From contig CAZILK010000003.1 in the NCBI GenBank assembly GCA_964540135.1, positions 22,210-86,209 of the forward strand: a stretch of 64,000 nt of DNA, given 5' to 3'. Under the pieces are notes generated by a model that did no database searches, was not told the origin of the DNA, and saw only the letters and a program-made list of their open reading frames with translations. The position numbers and the translations under genes are program-made. This document shows positions 40,072 to 48,340 of this stretch, one piece after another. Numbering within the stretch: position 1 is the stretch's first letter; every line of letters starts with the position of its first letter. The stretch is from CAZCAQ01 sp964540135 (GTDB lineage: Bacteria > Patescibacteriota > WWE3 > UBA101185 > UBA10185).

Positions 40072-42420
40072 ATGAACTCAACTAATGATGACAGAAACTT
40101 TAAACTCGCACTAGGGTGTGCAACTCTGATGCTTATTATTGCTTCAGCAGTACAACTATATTCTTTTAAACTTTCACAGAGCAGACTCGCGTATGCACCA
40201 AGTGAGGTTCAAGGTGAGATGTATGTTATCGCAAACATGCAGGGCACTCAAGCATGTGTATCAGTTCAGACTGGCCAAGTACTTTGGGAATGTGCTGGGG
40301 AAACGTGTACGGCAAATGAGATTAATGAGTGCATGAACTCATCAACAGCTCTTGCCGGTGTTACTGAAAGCAGTCCTTTACAAGCTACCGAAGAAACTGG
40401 GGCCGATATCAGTTCTCAAGAGGGTCAAGTTGCCGGTGATTATGACTCAGCACCGGAATCTCTTTGCAGCCGTCCCGGGGTTGGCTACACAGGACAAGGC
40501 GGTTGTTGGAGCAAAAATAAACTAAGCGTTATTGTTGGTCCACAAATGTTTGATCTTGGAACCTCCGGTGTTCCTACAAATGTATCCCAATTCACAAGAG
40601 GAGCATCACGAGATCTTGGAGACACTGTTAGAAAATACGACGTGAGTAAAGGTGAGGTTGTTAGATTTGCTATTAAGATGAAAAACAATTCAAGTGCTCC
40701 TGTTACAGATAACTATGAATTTTTTATAGGGAAAGTAACCCAAGCACCGATCGGTGTTCCGGTAACAAGTACAACACCACTTTGCGAAGCTCAATTTAAT
40801 AAACTAAATGCTGACGGCAACACTTCGCAATCTGGTAGACTCATTTTTTCAGGTAGAACCTACACAATGCTACCTGGACAAGAAAAGCTTCTTACAGCTG
40901 AGTGGAAACCGACAAATACTGATTGTGGAGTCTATCAATTAGACCTTGGGTCAGAAGCTTTTGGCCAACCGGGTAAAACAGGCTGCGCTAATCCATCAAC
41001 AGATAGAGTTATTGCAGCAGCATTTATTAGAGTCGTTGGCTGTACTACAACACCTCCAGTTGAAAGCAAGCCCTTAACATGTACAGGCATTGGATTTTAT
41101 AATGACCAAGGAACAGCACTTATTTCATCTGTAAAGCCAGGGCAGTTTGTTAAGGTAGATATTAAGCTCGACAGGTCTCCACTTGAAATGAAAGCAAAGA
41201 CACCAATCTTTGTATTACCGGTATTTCCCTCACAGCTTGAATACATAAGTTTTGTTCAGCCAGCGTCTGGTAAAATGAGCTGTGTGAAACAACATACTGA
41301 TGTTCAATGTATGTTTAACCCAGATTCACCAGACAAGCATGTTGTTTTAAACTTTAAAGTTAGCCCTACTGCTACGCCAACATCAACAATTGCTGTAACA
41401 TCAAGAGTTACATATAACGGAGCTGATATTGGTGGAAACAATTGTAAGGGATCGATTATTGTTGAAAAGCCAGAAGTTATTAGCTGTACATATATGTACT
41501 CGCCTTGGGTAGAACAGTATAGAAGCCATAGGCAAGGCTTTGATGTTAATTCACCTAAAGCGTTGTCCTTAATAACTGTCCCCAATAATTCGGAAGGCAA
41601 GAGAGTTAACATTGTGTATGAATACAGACCAATTAGAGACAAAACCTCAAGCGCTGGTAGTATAGCTACTGAATTTAAAAATGAAGGAAGTGTAGTCAAA
41701 TGCGGACCGCAATCAAACGAAGATGCATGGGTCTACCTGTCAACAGAAACAACAGAAACAAGAGTTCTAACAGCAGATCACGGGTTTTTAGATAACAAAT
41801 ATTTAGACGCGCTTGACCCAGCCGATGCAAGCCAGTTCCCAAGCCGTAAGACATGGAATCTCACATTAAAACCAGGAGTTTATGCTCTTAACGCAAGGTG
41901 GGGAGGGGACGGCACAACTTTAGTAGATGGTATATTTGCAGTTAACCCAACCTACCAATATCTCAAAGACGTATCAAACCCAAGCCTTGGCTCTATTACC
42001 TACTCTCAAGCAGTAGCAAATCCGGCAGCTTACGGACCACTATGTAAATGGTCAGGTTCATATGAAGTACGAACAGGCTATTGTTTCCTAGATCCTGTAA
42101 CTCAAGGGCCAACAAGACTTGAAAACATTTCAGTTACAATTAAAAATCCATCACTCATAACTAAATTTGCAGTTGAAGTATTTGCAAATGGCGCAAAGCT
42201 CGGAACTATCACTGCAAACAGGGGTGCTTCAAAAACTGTGGTCTTTAACTCAATAAATACATATCCGGTGCAGTCAATACTTGAAGTAAAGCTAGCACCT
42301 GGTTCTAAACAACAAGGTACAGTTACACAAGTAACTATAAAGGCAAATGAAGCAGTACTATATACAAACAGTACTCCAAGAAATGTTGGACCATACGGTC
42401 TTCGAATGATGTATAAATAG
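40072..42420 (+). CDS. Large cysteine-rich surface protein
   Basis: I do not recognise this 782-residue protein as a whole. It has an N-terminal membrane segment (about 13-29) and the rest should be outside. A Thr/Ser/Glu-rich stretch (about 90-125) is followed by several immunoglobulin- or DUF11-like beta domains (VRFAIKMKNNSSAPVTDNYEF; FVKVDIKLDRSPLEMKAKTPIF; LENISVTIKNPSLITKFAVEVF). More than a dozen cysteines are scattered in pairs, which suits the DsbA-like enzyme at 1901. It may serve as a coat, adhesin or pilus-tip-like protein. The start is the ATG at 40072 rather than the in-frame TTG at 40066. Confidence 0.75.
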   Translation: MNSTNDDRNFKLALGCATLMLIIASAVQLYSFKLSQSRLAYAPSEVQGEMYVIANMQGTQACVSVQTGQVLWECAGETCTANEINECMNSSTALAGVTESSPLQATEETGADISSQEGQVAGDYDSAPESLCSRPGVGYTGQGGCWSKNKLSVIVGPQMFDLGTSGVPTNVSQFTRGASRDLGDTVRKYDVSKGEVVRFAIKMKNNSSAPVTDNYEFFIGKVTQAPIGVPVTSTTPLCEAQFNKLNADGNTSQSGRLIFSGRTYTMLPGQEKLLTAEWKPTNTDCGVYQLDLGSEAFGQPGKTGCANPSTDRVIAAAFIRVVGCTTTPPVESKPLTCTGIGFYNDQGTALISSVKPGQFVKVDIKLDRSPLEMKAKTPIFVLPVFPSQLEYISFVQPASGKMSCVKQHTDVQCMFNPDSPDKHVVLNFKVSPTATPTSTIAVTSRVTYNGADIGGNNCKGSIIVEKPEVISCTYMYSPWVEQYRSHRQGFDVNSPKALSLITVPNNSEGKRVNIVYEYRPIRDKTSSAGSIATEFKNEGSVVKCGPQSNEDAWVYLSTETTETRVLTADHGFLDNKYLDALDPADASQFPSRKTWNLTLKPGVYALNARWGGDGTTLVDGIFAVNPTYQYLKDVSNPSLGSITYSQAVANPAAYGPLCKWSGSYEVRTGYCFLDPVTQGPTRLENISVTIKNPSLITKFAVEVFANGAKLGTITANRGASKTVVFNSINTYPVQSILEVKLAPGSKQQGTVTQVTIKANEAVLYTNSTPRNVGPYGLRMMYK

Positions 42421-42445
42421 ACTCCTGAAGCTTAAGTCTTGAGCT

Positions 42446-42475
42446 AAATACCCTCTTAAGGAAAGAGGGTATTTT
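42446..42475 (+). terminator. Intrinsic terminator of the surface-protein gene
   Basis: AAATACCCTCTT (42446-42457) and AAGAGGGTATTT (42463-42474) pair, with T residues at the 3' side. Confidence 0.85.
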
Positions 42476-42525
42476 GTTCTCTAGTATTGTCAGTTAACAG
42501 GTTAATGTGCTAAACTTCCACAGAT

Positions 42526-43425
42526 ATGAACATTCAAACAGAAAAATTACCAAAAAATACTATTAAATTGTTAATCACTATTAACGCGGCAGATGTTAAA
42601 GGCGTTCACGAGAACGTCCTCGCAAATCTTGTTACAAATGCCACAGTACCAGGGTTTAGGCAAGGCAAAGCACCTAAAGAAAAGGTTATGGAAAAAGCTG
42701 ATATGAGCAAGGTAAACGGGGAGGTTGTAAATAAAGTTCTTCAAACCTATTACCCACAAGCTTTAAAAGAACAACACATAACCCCTGCAGGTAATCCAAG
42801 AGTTGAGATTAAGAGTTTTGAGCTTGGCAAAGATTTTGTCTTTGAAGCAACTATTCCTTTAAAACCAGAGATTAAGCTTGGCGACTTTATGGGCGAGATT
42901 AAAAAGAACTCGCAAGAAAGATCAAAACGGATCTCTGAAGAAAATGCTGAAAAGCTTAAAAAAGGTGAGGCTTTGGGAGAACAACACGATCATCTTCACC
43001 CAGCTGACGTCATACTCGCACTTGTTGCAACTTCAAAACTTGAGATTGCAGATATTATGATTGAAGAAGAGACAAACAGGATGCTTGCAAGACTTGTTGA
43101 ACAAGCCGAACAAATAGGCCTTTCTCTAGATCAATACCTACAAGCACAAGGCAAAACAGCCGAACAACTGAGAATCGACTACGATAAACTATCTGAACAA
43201 ACTATTAAAGCCGAATTCATCTTAGCCCAGCTGGTTAAAGATAGAGGTATTACGGTCAGCGATGAAGAGATTGAACAAGCACTTGTTGCAAGTGGAGCAC
43301 AAAATATAGAGCAAGAGATGCAAGATAACGTGAAGAAGTGGTATATAAGATCAATCCTTGAAAAAAATAAAGTAATTACTCAGATTATTGAAGAAGCTGA
43401 AGAAAGCAGCAAAGAAACAAAATAA
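42526..43425 (+). CDS. tig: Trigger-factor-like chaperone lacking the PPIase domain
   Basis: Binds nascent chains at the ribosome exit. The ribosome-binding N-terminal domain is complete, with the signature VPGFRQGKAPKEKV (about 41-54). The usual trigger factor is about 430 residues; this one has 299. After the N-terminal domain (to about 125) the sequence goes straight into a charged helical region with a short His-containing loop (GEQHDHLHPAD), then the C-terminal helical arms. The FKBP-type PPIase insert is therefore missing. The next gene, clpP, starts 1 nt after its stop codon, so folding and degradation are co-expressed. TAAACT lies 9 nt before the start. Confidence 0.9.
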   Translation: MNIQTEKLPKNTIKLLITINAADVKGVHENVLANLVTNATVPGFRQGKAPKEKVMEKADMSKVNGEVVNKVLQTYYPQALKEQHITPAGNPRVEIKSFELGKDFVFEATIPLKPEIKLGDFMGEIKKNSQERSKRISEENAEKLKKGEALGEQHDHLHPADVILALVATSKLEIADIMIEEETNRMLARLVEQAEQIGLSLDQYLQAQGKTAEQLRIDYDKLSEQTIKAEFILAQLVKDRGITVSDEEIEQALVASGAQNIEQEMQDNVKKWYIRSILEKNKVITQIIEEAEESSKETK

Positions 43426-43426
43426 C

Positions 43427-44029
43427 ATGCAAACAAGTAGCTTAGTACCATTCGTAATTAAAAGAGAACCAAACGGCATGGAGAGGTCTTACGATATCTA
43501 CTCCAGACTTCTTGAGGATTTTATTATCTTTGTAACAGGAGCTATTGAGTCTGATGTTGCAAATACCTTTATTGCCCAGATGCTCTTTTTAGAAAGCCAA
43601 GACGCTTCAAGAGACATTTTTGTCTATATTAATACCCCAGGAGGAGATGCATACTCCGGAAGAGCTATGTTTGACACAATTAAACACGTCAAAAACGAAG
43701 TTTCAACCATTAATGTTGGGCTTGCTGCTTCTGCCGGCGCTTTAATACTTGCAGCCGGAACAAAAGGCAAAAGATTTGCTCTCCCTGGATCACACACAAT
43801 GATTCACCAAGTTTTGACGCATGGGCTTCAAGGACAGGCTACTGATATTGAAATAGAAGCAAAACACATGCTAAGACTTCGTTATGACTATGCTGAAAAA
43901 ATAGCTCAGGCAACCGGCCAAGAGACTAAAAAGGTTCTTGCTGATATTGAGAGAGACAACTGGATGAATGCAGCTGAAGCTAAGAAGTACGGCATTATTG
44001 ATAAAATAATGGATCCTAAAAAAGCTTAA
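43427..44029 (+). CDS. clpP: ATP-dependent Clp protease proteolytic subunit
   Basis: Serine peptidase that forms the double-heptamer chamber used with a Clp ATPase. The 200-residue protein has S102 in GLAASAGALIL, H127 in GSHTMIHQ, an NTPGGDAYSG oxyanion strand, and ERDNWMNAAEAKKYGIID near the C-terminus, where the third catalytic residue (Asp) lies. The start at 43427 is 1 nt after tig's stop and matches the family N-terminus. No clpX or clpA is in the window. The usual second Ala-Ser-Met-Gly motif appears as Ala-Ser-Ala-Gly, a mild change. Confidence 0.95.
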   Translation: MQTSSLVPFVIKREPNGMERSYDIYSRLLEDFIIFVTGAIESDVANTFIAQMLFLESQDASRDIFVYINTPGGDAYSGRAMFDTIKHVKNEVSTINVGLAASAGALILAAGTKGKRFALPGSHTMIHQVLTHGLQGQATDIEIEAKHMLRLRYDYAEKIAQATGQETKKVLADIERDNWMNAAEAKKYGIIDKIMDPKKA

Positions 44030-44080
44030 GCAAAGACATCTTAACAAACGAAGCCTAATGCAGTAAACTACACCGAGTGG

Positions 44081-44157
44081 GGTCGGTTAGCTCAGTTGGT
44101 TAGAGCGCTTCAGTGACATTGAAGAGGTCACAGGTTCGAGTCCTGTACCGACCACCA
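44081..44157 (+). tRNA. tRNA-Val (GAC)
   Basis: Acceptor arms GGTCGGT and ACCGACC pair. The anticodon loop GTGACAT gives GAC. The T-loop is GTTCGAGTC. CCA is encoded (44155-44157). TAAACT about 12 nt upstream is a probable -10. Confidence 0.97.
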
Positions 44158-44161
44158 TATT

Positions 44162-45064
44162 ATGTTTAAAGATCCAATCACAACACTTGCAAGCGATAAC
44201 TCACTCCTTAAGCTTGTTACCGCCATACCAAGTATTCAGAATTACAAACTCTACTCCCAAGATACTAATAACGTGAAGTTTCCAAAGTTTGTTGATGTGC
44301 TTAAACAAACAAAGTCAGAACTTCAACCAGACTGGATTGTAAAATCAAGTTTTGACGGAGTAACTTGTGAAACAGGAGTTAATTTTATAAATACCTACTC
44401 GCACTTAAAACCAACTTTTATCTTTCAGCACGGACTTTTAATAAGTAACCACAGAGCTAATCTAGATGCCATTATAAGTAAAAGCTTCTACAAAGAGTTT
44501 AATATAGTCTCAATTAAAGCTGCGTGGCATCAAAATCCAGTTATGGCTGTAACAGAGGCACTTGCGTCATTTAGAAACAGCATGCTGATGCTAGCATCCT
44601 CGGTTCATGCAATAGAACAAGTTTGTAAATTTCACAGAAAGCTATCAAGCCAGAAGCTAATAGTTAGCGGGACATCAATGGGCGGTATTACTGCTACCAA
44701 TCACTTCTTTTATTACAACAGCGCGAACAGCTATTTCCCAATAGTTGCGTATCCCAACTTTGCAAGACTCATAATTTCAGAGAAATATACTTCACTATTT
44801 TATGATTTTAAGCAGATGGCAGAAAATACCTCATACATAACTTGTATGGATATAGCAGAAAGCCAAATTAGAAAAGCAAACAAAACTAAGATTTTTCCAG
44901 TTCTTGGAACATTAGATGAAACAGTGCCGTATAGAGACGCAAAAGCCTTTTGGGAAAAGTTTATGATAAAAGAGTATCCCGCTGGCCATTTTGATATTGT
45001 TAAATATGCTAAAAGTATTAGACAATATATACTAGATAAAACAAATGATAGTTTCAAAACTTAA
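44162..45064 (+). CDS. Alpha/beta hydrolase
   Basis: A 300-residue serine hydrolase. The oxyanion strand is FIFQHGLLISNH (about 81-92), the nucleophile elbow is G-T-S-M-G in LIVSGTSMGGITA (about 170), the acid is in LGTLDETVPY, and the histidine is in YPAGHFDIVKY (about 280). There is no signal peptide. The substrate is unknown; esterase or peptidase activity is usual. The ATG is only 4 nt after the tRNA-Val CCA, so it is on the tRNA transcript and tRNA 3' processing would leave an almost leaderless message. It overlaps the next gene by 20 nt. Confidence 0.82.
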   Translation: MFKDPITTLASDNSLLKLVTAIPSIQNYKLYSQDTNNVKFPKFVDVLKQTKSELQPDWIVKSSFDGVTCETGVNFINTYSHLKPTFIFQHGLLISNHRANLDAIISKSFYKEFNIVSIKAAWHQNPVMAVTEALASFRNSMLMLASSVHAIEQVCKFHRKLSSQKLIVSGTSMGGITATNHFFYYNSANSYFPIVAYPNFARLIISEKYTSLFYDFKQMAENTSYITCMDIAESQIRKANKTKIFPVLGTLDETVPYRDAKAFWEKFMIKEYPAGHFDIVKYAKSIRQYILDKTNDSFKT

Positions 45065-45809
45065 GTTAACTTTAATATTTATAACCGCCTTCACAGTATC
45101 TTTCGCAATTATAATGGCTGCCTCATTTATCCATACTCAAACACAAATAGCTGCTATACTTATAATCTTTTTTATGTACCTTGGCGCAAACACTGTCATG
45201 CTATCTATTGGTGCTACAATAGATAAAAGATGGCGTTACTATTTTCCGGGAGGAGTGGCACTTGGCCTTGGGCTAGGCTTTTTACTTGTTGCAGAAAAGC
45301 TTGTTTTGGGGCTAGCTGCCGGGGCTCTAAGTTTTTTAATTCTTAGTTATTACGGCAATTACACAAGGGTGTTTTACGAGAATCAAATAAAGATTTATAT
45401 AAAGCCGCTTGTTGAAAAACAGGTATTTGCTTTATCTTTCATCTTTGCAGTTTCATGTGCAATGATTGTCTTTATAAATGCCCCGGAGGTAGAAAAAGAC
45501 ATCTTAGCAAAGATTGCGAAGCAAGTTGACGCCGCAATTAAAAGTGATTATGTGAAACCATATTTTGCAAATCCGCTCTTACCAAACACACAGACTGTGA
45601 GTTTTCTCATCTCAAGCTCGCTTGGTACCTATTCTAAGCACATTATTGCAGTCCTATCATTTGCAGCATTCTGGGCATTTGAGATAGCTTCGCGTATAGT
45701 GTGGTACTTTTTCTTACTAACTCTTAGACCAAGTTTTCATTTTCTTAAAAAGTCAGGCTTTATCAAAGTAGATCAAAAAGAGGTAGTCAAAGAGATATTG
45801 ACAATATAG
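45045..45809 (+). CDS. Polytopic membrane protein of unknown function
   Basis: I do not recognise this 254-residue protein. It has six or seven hydrophobic segments (for example LTLIFITAFTVSFAIIMAASF, YYFPGGVALGLGLGFLLVA and KQVFALSFIFAVSCAMIVFI), separated by a polar outer loop of about 60 residues. No transporter motif is clear. The start overlaps the preceding hydrolase by 20 nt, suggesting translational coupling; a later Met is possible. Confidence 0.6.
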   Translation: MIVSKLKLTLIFITAFTVSFAIIMAASFIHTQTQIAAILIIFFMYLGANTVMLSIGATIDKRWRYYFPGGVALGLGLGFLLVAEKLVLGLAAGALSFLILSYYGNYTRVFYENQIKIYIKPLVEKQVFALSFIFAVSCAMIVFINAPEVEKDILAKIAKQVDAAIKSDYVKPYFANPLLPNTQTVSFLISSSLGTYSKHIIAVLSFAAFWAFEIASRIVWYFFLLTLRPSFHFLKKSGFIKVDQKEVVKEILTI

Positions 45810-45871
45810 CGCTTAAAATCAATAATACTTTAGATGAAGAATTCGATTGTACTTTTAACAACCTCGACAAC

Positions 45872-45898
45872 AGGCCTTCTCACAGGCCTACCTTTTTA
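45872..45898 (+). terminator. Putative terminator or attenuator before thrS
   Basis: AGGCCT (45872-45877) and AGGCCT (45884-45889) can pair around 6 nt, followed shortly by CTTTTT. It may end the upstream unit or control read-through into thrS. Confidence 0.45.
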
Positions 45899-45933
45899 AT
45901 GCAAAATCCAATATTTATTCAATTTTTAACAAC

Positions 45934-45957
45934 AACTTGTAAAAATCATTACAAGTT
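45934..45957 (+). promoter_or_regulatory. Inverted repeat directly before the thrS ribosome-binding site
   Basis: AACTTGTAA (45934-45942) and TTACAAGTT (45949-45957) are perfect 9-bp arms with a 6-nt spacer. They sit 2-3 nt before AAAAGGAG (45960-45967). They could be an RNA hairpin controlling translation or an operator over the promoter. Confidence 0.55.
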
Positions 45958-45974
45958 ATCAAAAGGAGAAAGTA

Positions 45975-47750
45975 ATGAACAGTACTAACGAAAAACTAAT
46001 ACCCTTAAGGCATACCGCAGAGCATGTATTGCAAGCTGCGATGGAGGCTTTATACCCACAGATTCTAAGGGTCATGGGACCGCCAATTGAAGAAGGTTTT
46101 TACTTTGATTTTGATCTTGCTACCAAAATTACTGAAGACGATTTTGGCAAAATTGAAGCAGAAATGACCAAGGTCATTAAAGCAAACCTTCCGATGACTC
46201 ACTCTAAGATAAGTCTTGAAGAAGCAAGAAAGTTATTTGCAAATAACCACTATAAGCTCGCAATTCTAGATGAGATAGAAGAAAGAGGAGAAGAGGTTAG
46301 CATTTACTCAATGGGAAACCCAGGAGACACGTATTATTATCAAGATCTTTGTGTAGGTCCACACATTGCTTCAACTGGTGAGATTAAAGCTTTTAAGCTT
46401 CAAAACCTAGCCGGAGCTTATTACAAAGGAGATGAAAAAAATAAGATGCTTCAACGCATTTACGGTACTGCCTTTAACTCACAACAAGAACTAGATGAGC
46501 ATTTAGCTGAGCTTGAAAGAAGAAGGCAAAACGACCATAGAGAGCTCAATAAAGTACTTGATATCTTCACAACCTCAGAGCTTGTTGGTAAAGGGCTTGT
46601 CATGTATACCCCAAACGGCACTATTATAAAAACTGAGCTTAGAAATCACCTGTTACAGGTGTGTAAAAAGCACGGCGCTCAAGAAGTAGATATTCCTCAC
46701 ATGGCAAAAATCGATTTGTATAAAATCTCAGGCCATGCTGAAAAGTTTAAAGAAGAGCTTTTCAAAGTAGTTAGTCATTATGATGAAGAGTTTGTCTTAA
46801 AACCAGTAAACTGTCCGCACCATACCCAAATATATGCGTCACGTCCTAGAAGCTACAAAGATTTGCCAATTGCCTATGTAGAATCAACTCAACAGCATAG
46901 AGATGAGAAACCCGGTGCAATAGGAGGGTTAAATAGAGCAAGATCTTTTGAGATAGATGATGGGCATACTTTTTGTACGCCAGAACAAATCAAAGGCGAG
47001 GCAATTAAGATGATAACTATCATGAAAGAGTTTTATGAAGTCTTCGGACTTTGGGGAAAACACTGGGTGTCTTTGTCCTTCAGGGATCCTAAAACGCCTG
47101 AAAAGTATATCGGGGATGAAAAGGGATGGGAAACGGCTCAAAATACATTAAGCGAGATTAACAAAGAACTAAACCTAGGAGGACAAGTTATGGAAGGTGA
47201 GGCAGCATTGTACGGACCAAAGCTTGATATTATGCTTAAAGATGCACTAGGGAACGACAGACAGCTTGGAACTGTACAACTAGACTTTGCAATGCCATCA
47301 AGATTTGGTCTTACTTATACTGATAAAGATGGGTCAGATAAAACGCCGGTCATGCTTCACAGAGCAATCCTTGGTTCTTATCACAGGTTTATTGCAAACC
47401 TCTTGGAAAGTACCTCAGGAGCTCTTCCTGTGTGGCTTAGCCCTGTTCAGGTAGCAATCATCCCAATTAGTTCAGGACATGTTGACTACGCACTAAAGGT
47501 AAAAGAAGCGATGGAAGCAGTAAGCATTAGAGCCGAGCTTTATGATAAAGAAGATACCATGCAATCTAAAATCAGAGTTGCTCAGACTAAAAAGGTCCCC
47601 TTTATGTTAATTCTTGGGGATAAAGAGGTCGAGGCTGGAACTGTGAGTATTAGAACTAGAGACGGCGAGAATAGGGGAGTTATGGCACTTTCAGAAGCAG
47701 TTGAGAGGATTAAAAGTATTTATTTGACCAAAAGCCGTGAGTTATGGTAA
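45975..47750 (+). CDS. thrS: Threonyl-tRNA synthetase without TGS domain
   Basis: Class II enzyme that charges tRNA-Thr. The 591-residue protein begins directly with the editing/zinc-like SAD domain (LRHTAEHVLQAAMEALYP, then YYYQDLCVGPHIASTGEIKAFKL). The ~60-residue N-terminal TGS domain of most bacterial ThrRS is missing. The catalytic core has NCPHHTQIY and the motif 2 region QQHRDEKPGAIGGLNRARSFEIDDGHTFC, somewhat diverged. The C-terminal anticodon domain ends with VPFMLILGDKEVEAGTVSIRTRDG. A strong Shine-Dalgarno site and a hairpin precede it. It heads the infC-rplT-pheST region. Confidence 0.96.
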   Translation: MNSTNEKLIPLRHTAEHVLQAAMEALYPQILRVMGPPIEEGFYFDFDLATKITEDDFGKIEAEMTKVIKANLPMTHSKISLEEARKLFANNHYKLAILDEIEERGEEVSIYSMGNPGDTYYYQDLCVGPHIASTGEIKAFKLQNLAGAYYKGDEKNKMLQRIYGTAFNSQQELDEHLAELERRRQNDHRELNKVLDIFTTSELVGKGLVMYTPNGTIIKTELRNHLLQVCKKHGAQEVDIPHMAKIDLYKISGHAEKFKEELFKVVSHYDEEFVLKPVNCPHHTQIYASRPRSYKDLPIAYVESTQQHRDEKPGAIGGLNRARSFEIDDGHTFCTPEQIKGEAIKMITIMKEFYEVFGLWGKHWVSLSFRDPKTPEKYIGDEKGWETAQNTLSEINKELNLGGQVMEGEAALYGPKLDIMLKDALGNDRQLGTVQLDFAMPSRFGLTYTDKDGSDKTPVMLHRAILGSYHRFIANLLESTSGALPVWLSPVQVAIIPISSGHVDYALKVKEAMEAVSIRAELYDKEDTMQSKIRVAQTKKVPFMLILGDKEVEAGTVSIRTRDGENRGVMALSEAVERIKSIYLTKSRELW

Positions 47751-47763
47751 CTTGGTTTGGTTT

Positions 47764-47777
47764 AGGAGCGCTTTATA
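47764..47777 (+). promoter_or_regulatory. Ribosome-binding site and AUA start of infC
   Basis: AGGAG (47764-47768) is 6 nt before ATA (47775-47777). An in-frame TAG at 47763-47765 excludes a longer reading, and no ATG, GTG or TTG occurs between it and the conserved IF-3 N-terminus. Confidence 0.7.
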
Positions 47778-47851
47778 ACAGATAAAAGGTATTTAATAAA
47801 CAATAGAATAAGAGCAAAAGAGTTAAGAGTTATTACTTCTGATGGAGAAAA
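47775..47851 (+). CDS. infC: Translation initiation factor IF-3, N-terminal fragment (cut by gap)
   Basis: Only 25 codons remain before the gap. They read YLINNRIRAKELRVITSDGE after TDKR, which is the conserved N-terminus of IF-3. The position after thrS matches the widespread thrS-infC-rpmI-rplT order. The start codon appears to be AUA. Rare non-AUG starts (AUU, AUC, AUA) on infC are well known and allow IF-3 to repress its own translation, because IF-3 rejects such codons. The remaining ~150 residues are missing with the gap. Confidence 0.88.
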
Positions 47852-47951
47852 NNNNNNNNNNNNNNNNNNNNNNNNNNNNNNNNNNNNNNNNNNNNNNNNN
47901 NNNNNNNNNNNNNNNNNNNNNNNNNNNNNNNNNNNNNNNNNNNNNNNNNNN
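47852..47951. other. Assembly gap (100 N)
   Basis: Placeholder gap between the start of infC and the end of rplT. By family lengths it should hide the rest of infC, probably rpmI (L35), and most of rplT, so the true gap is likely near 900 bp or more. Confidence 0.97.
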
Positions 47952-48034
47952 CTCTGGATAGAAAAGTACTATCCCAACTTGCAATCGAAGACAACAAAGC
48001 ATTTGATGCAGTAGTTAAGCAAGTATTACAATAA
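47952..48034 (+). CDS. rplT: Ribosomal protein L20, C-terminal fragment (after gap)
   Basis: The last 26 codons read LDRKVLSQLAIEDNKAF and then DAVVKQVLQ before TAA. This matches the end of L20 (cf. the INRKxLAxLAxxDPxAFxxLV pattern). L20 binds 23S rRNA early in large-subunit assembly. The position in the thrS-infC-rpmI-rplT order supports the call. Confidence 0.82.
48027..48032 (+). promoter_or_regulatory. -10 box of the 81-residue gene, predicted leaderless
   Basis: TACAAT, overlapping the rplT stop codon, ends 6 nt before the ATG at 48039. Confidence 0.45.
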
Positions 48035-48038
48035 ACGT

Positions 48039-48284
48039 ATGAAAATAGAAATAGTGCAAAATGAAAACGAGCATCCTAATACTGAAGCTGTAACACACCT
48101 CGTTGAAGGGCAGACTGCAAAAATTCGAGGCAGCACAGTTGAAGCTGTAAGAACTGGGGCTACGGTTATCGGCTTCATGAAGGACCCTGTTAAAGTAGAA
48201 CCAGGATTTGCCCCACGATTTGGACATGCAGATGGATCATTTACAGTAACTGCAATGAATGAACCTAATGAACCTACCAGCTAG
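48039..48284 (+). CDS. 81-residue hypothetical protein between rplT and pheS
   Basis: I do not recognise it. The protein is small, soluble and mostly strand-like (TVEAVRTGATVIGFMKDPVKVEPG), with a short histidine-containing N-terminal part. It has no membrane segment. It starts 4 nt after rplT and may be co-transcribed with it, or use its own -10 box. In Escherichia coli this position is held by the pheM leader peptide, but this frame shows no phenylalanine run, so it is not an attenuator peptide of that type. Confidence 0.65.
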   Translation: MKIEIVQNENEHPNTEAVTHLVEGQTAKIRGSTVEAVRTGATVIGFMKDPVKVEPGFAPRFGHADGSFTVTAMNEPNEPTS

Positions 48285-48327
48285 TACGCATTGTAGCCTA
48301 GGTATTTAAAATAACCCCCAAATAAAG

Positions 48328-48333
48328 TAAACT
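48328..48333 (+). promoter_or_regulatory. -10 box of pheS, predicted leaderless
   Basis: TAAACT ends 7 nt before the ATG at 48341. Confidence 0.5.
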
Positions 48334-48340
48334 AGGTGAG

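Noticed and set aside
45810..45974. T-box riboswitch before thrS
   Set aside because: The leader is too short and lacks a recognisable T-box sequence; only simple hairpins are present.
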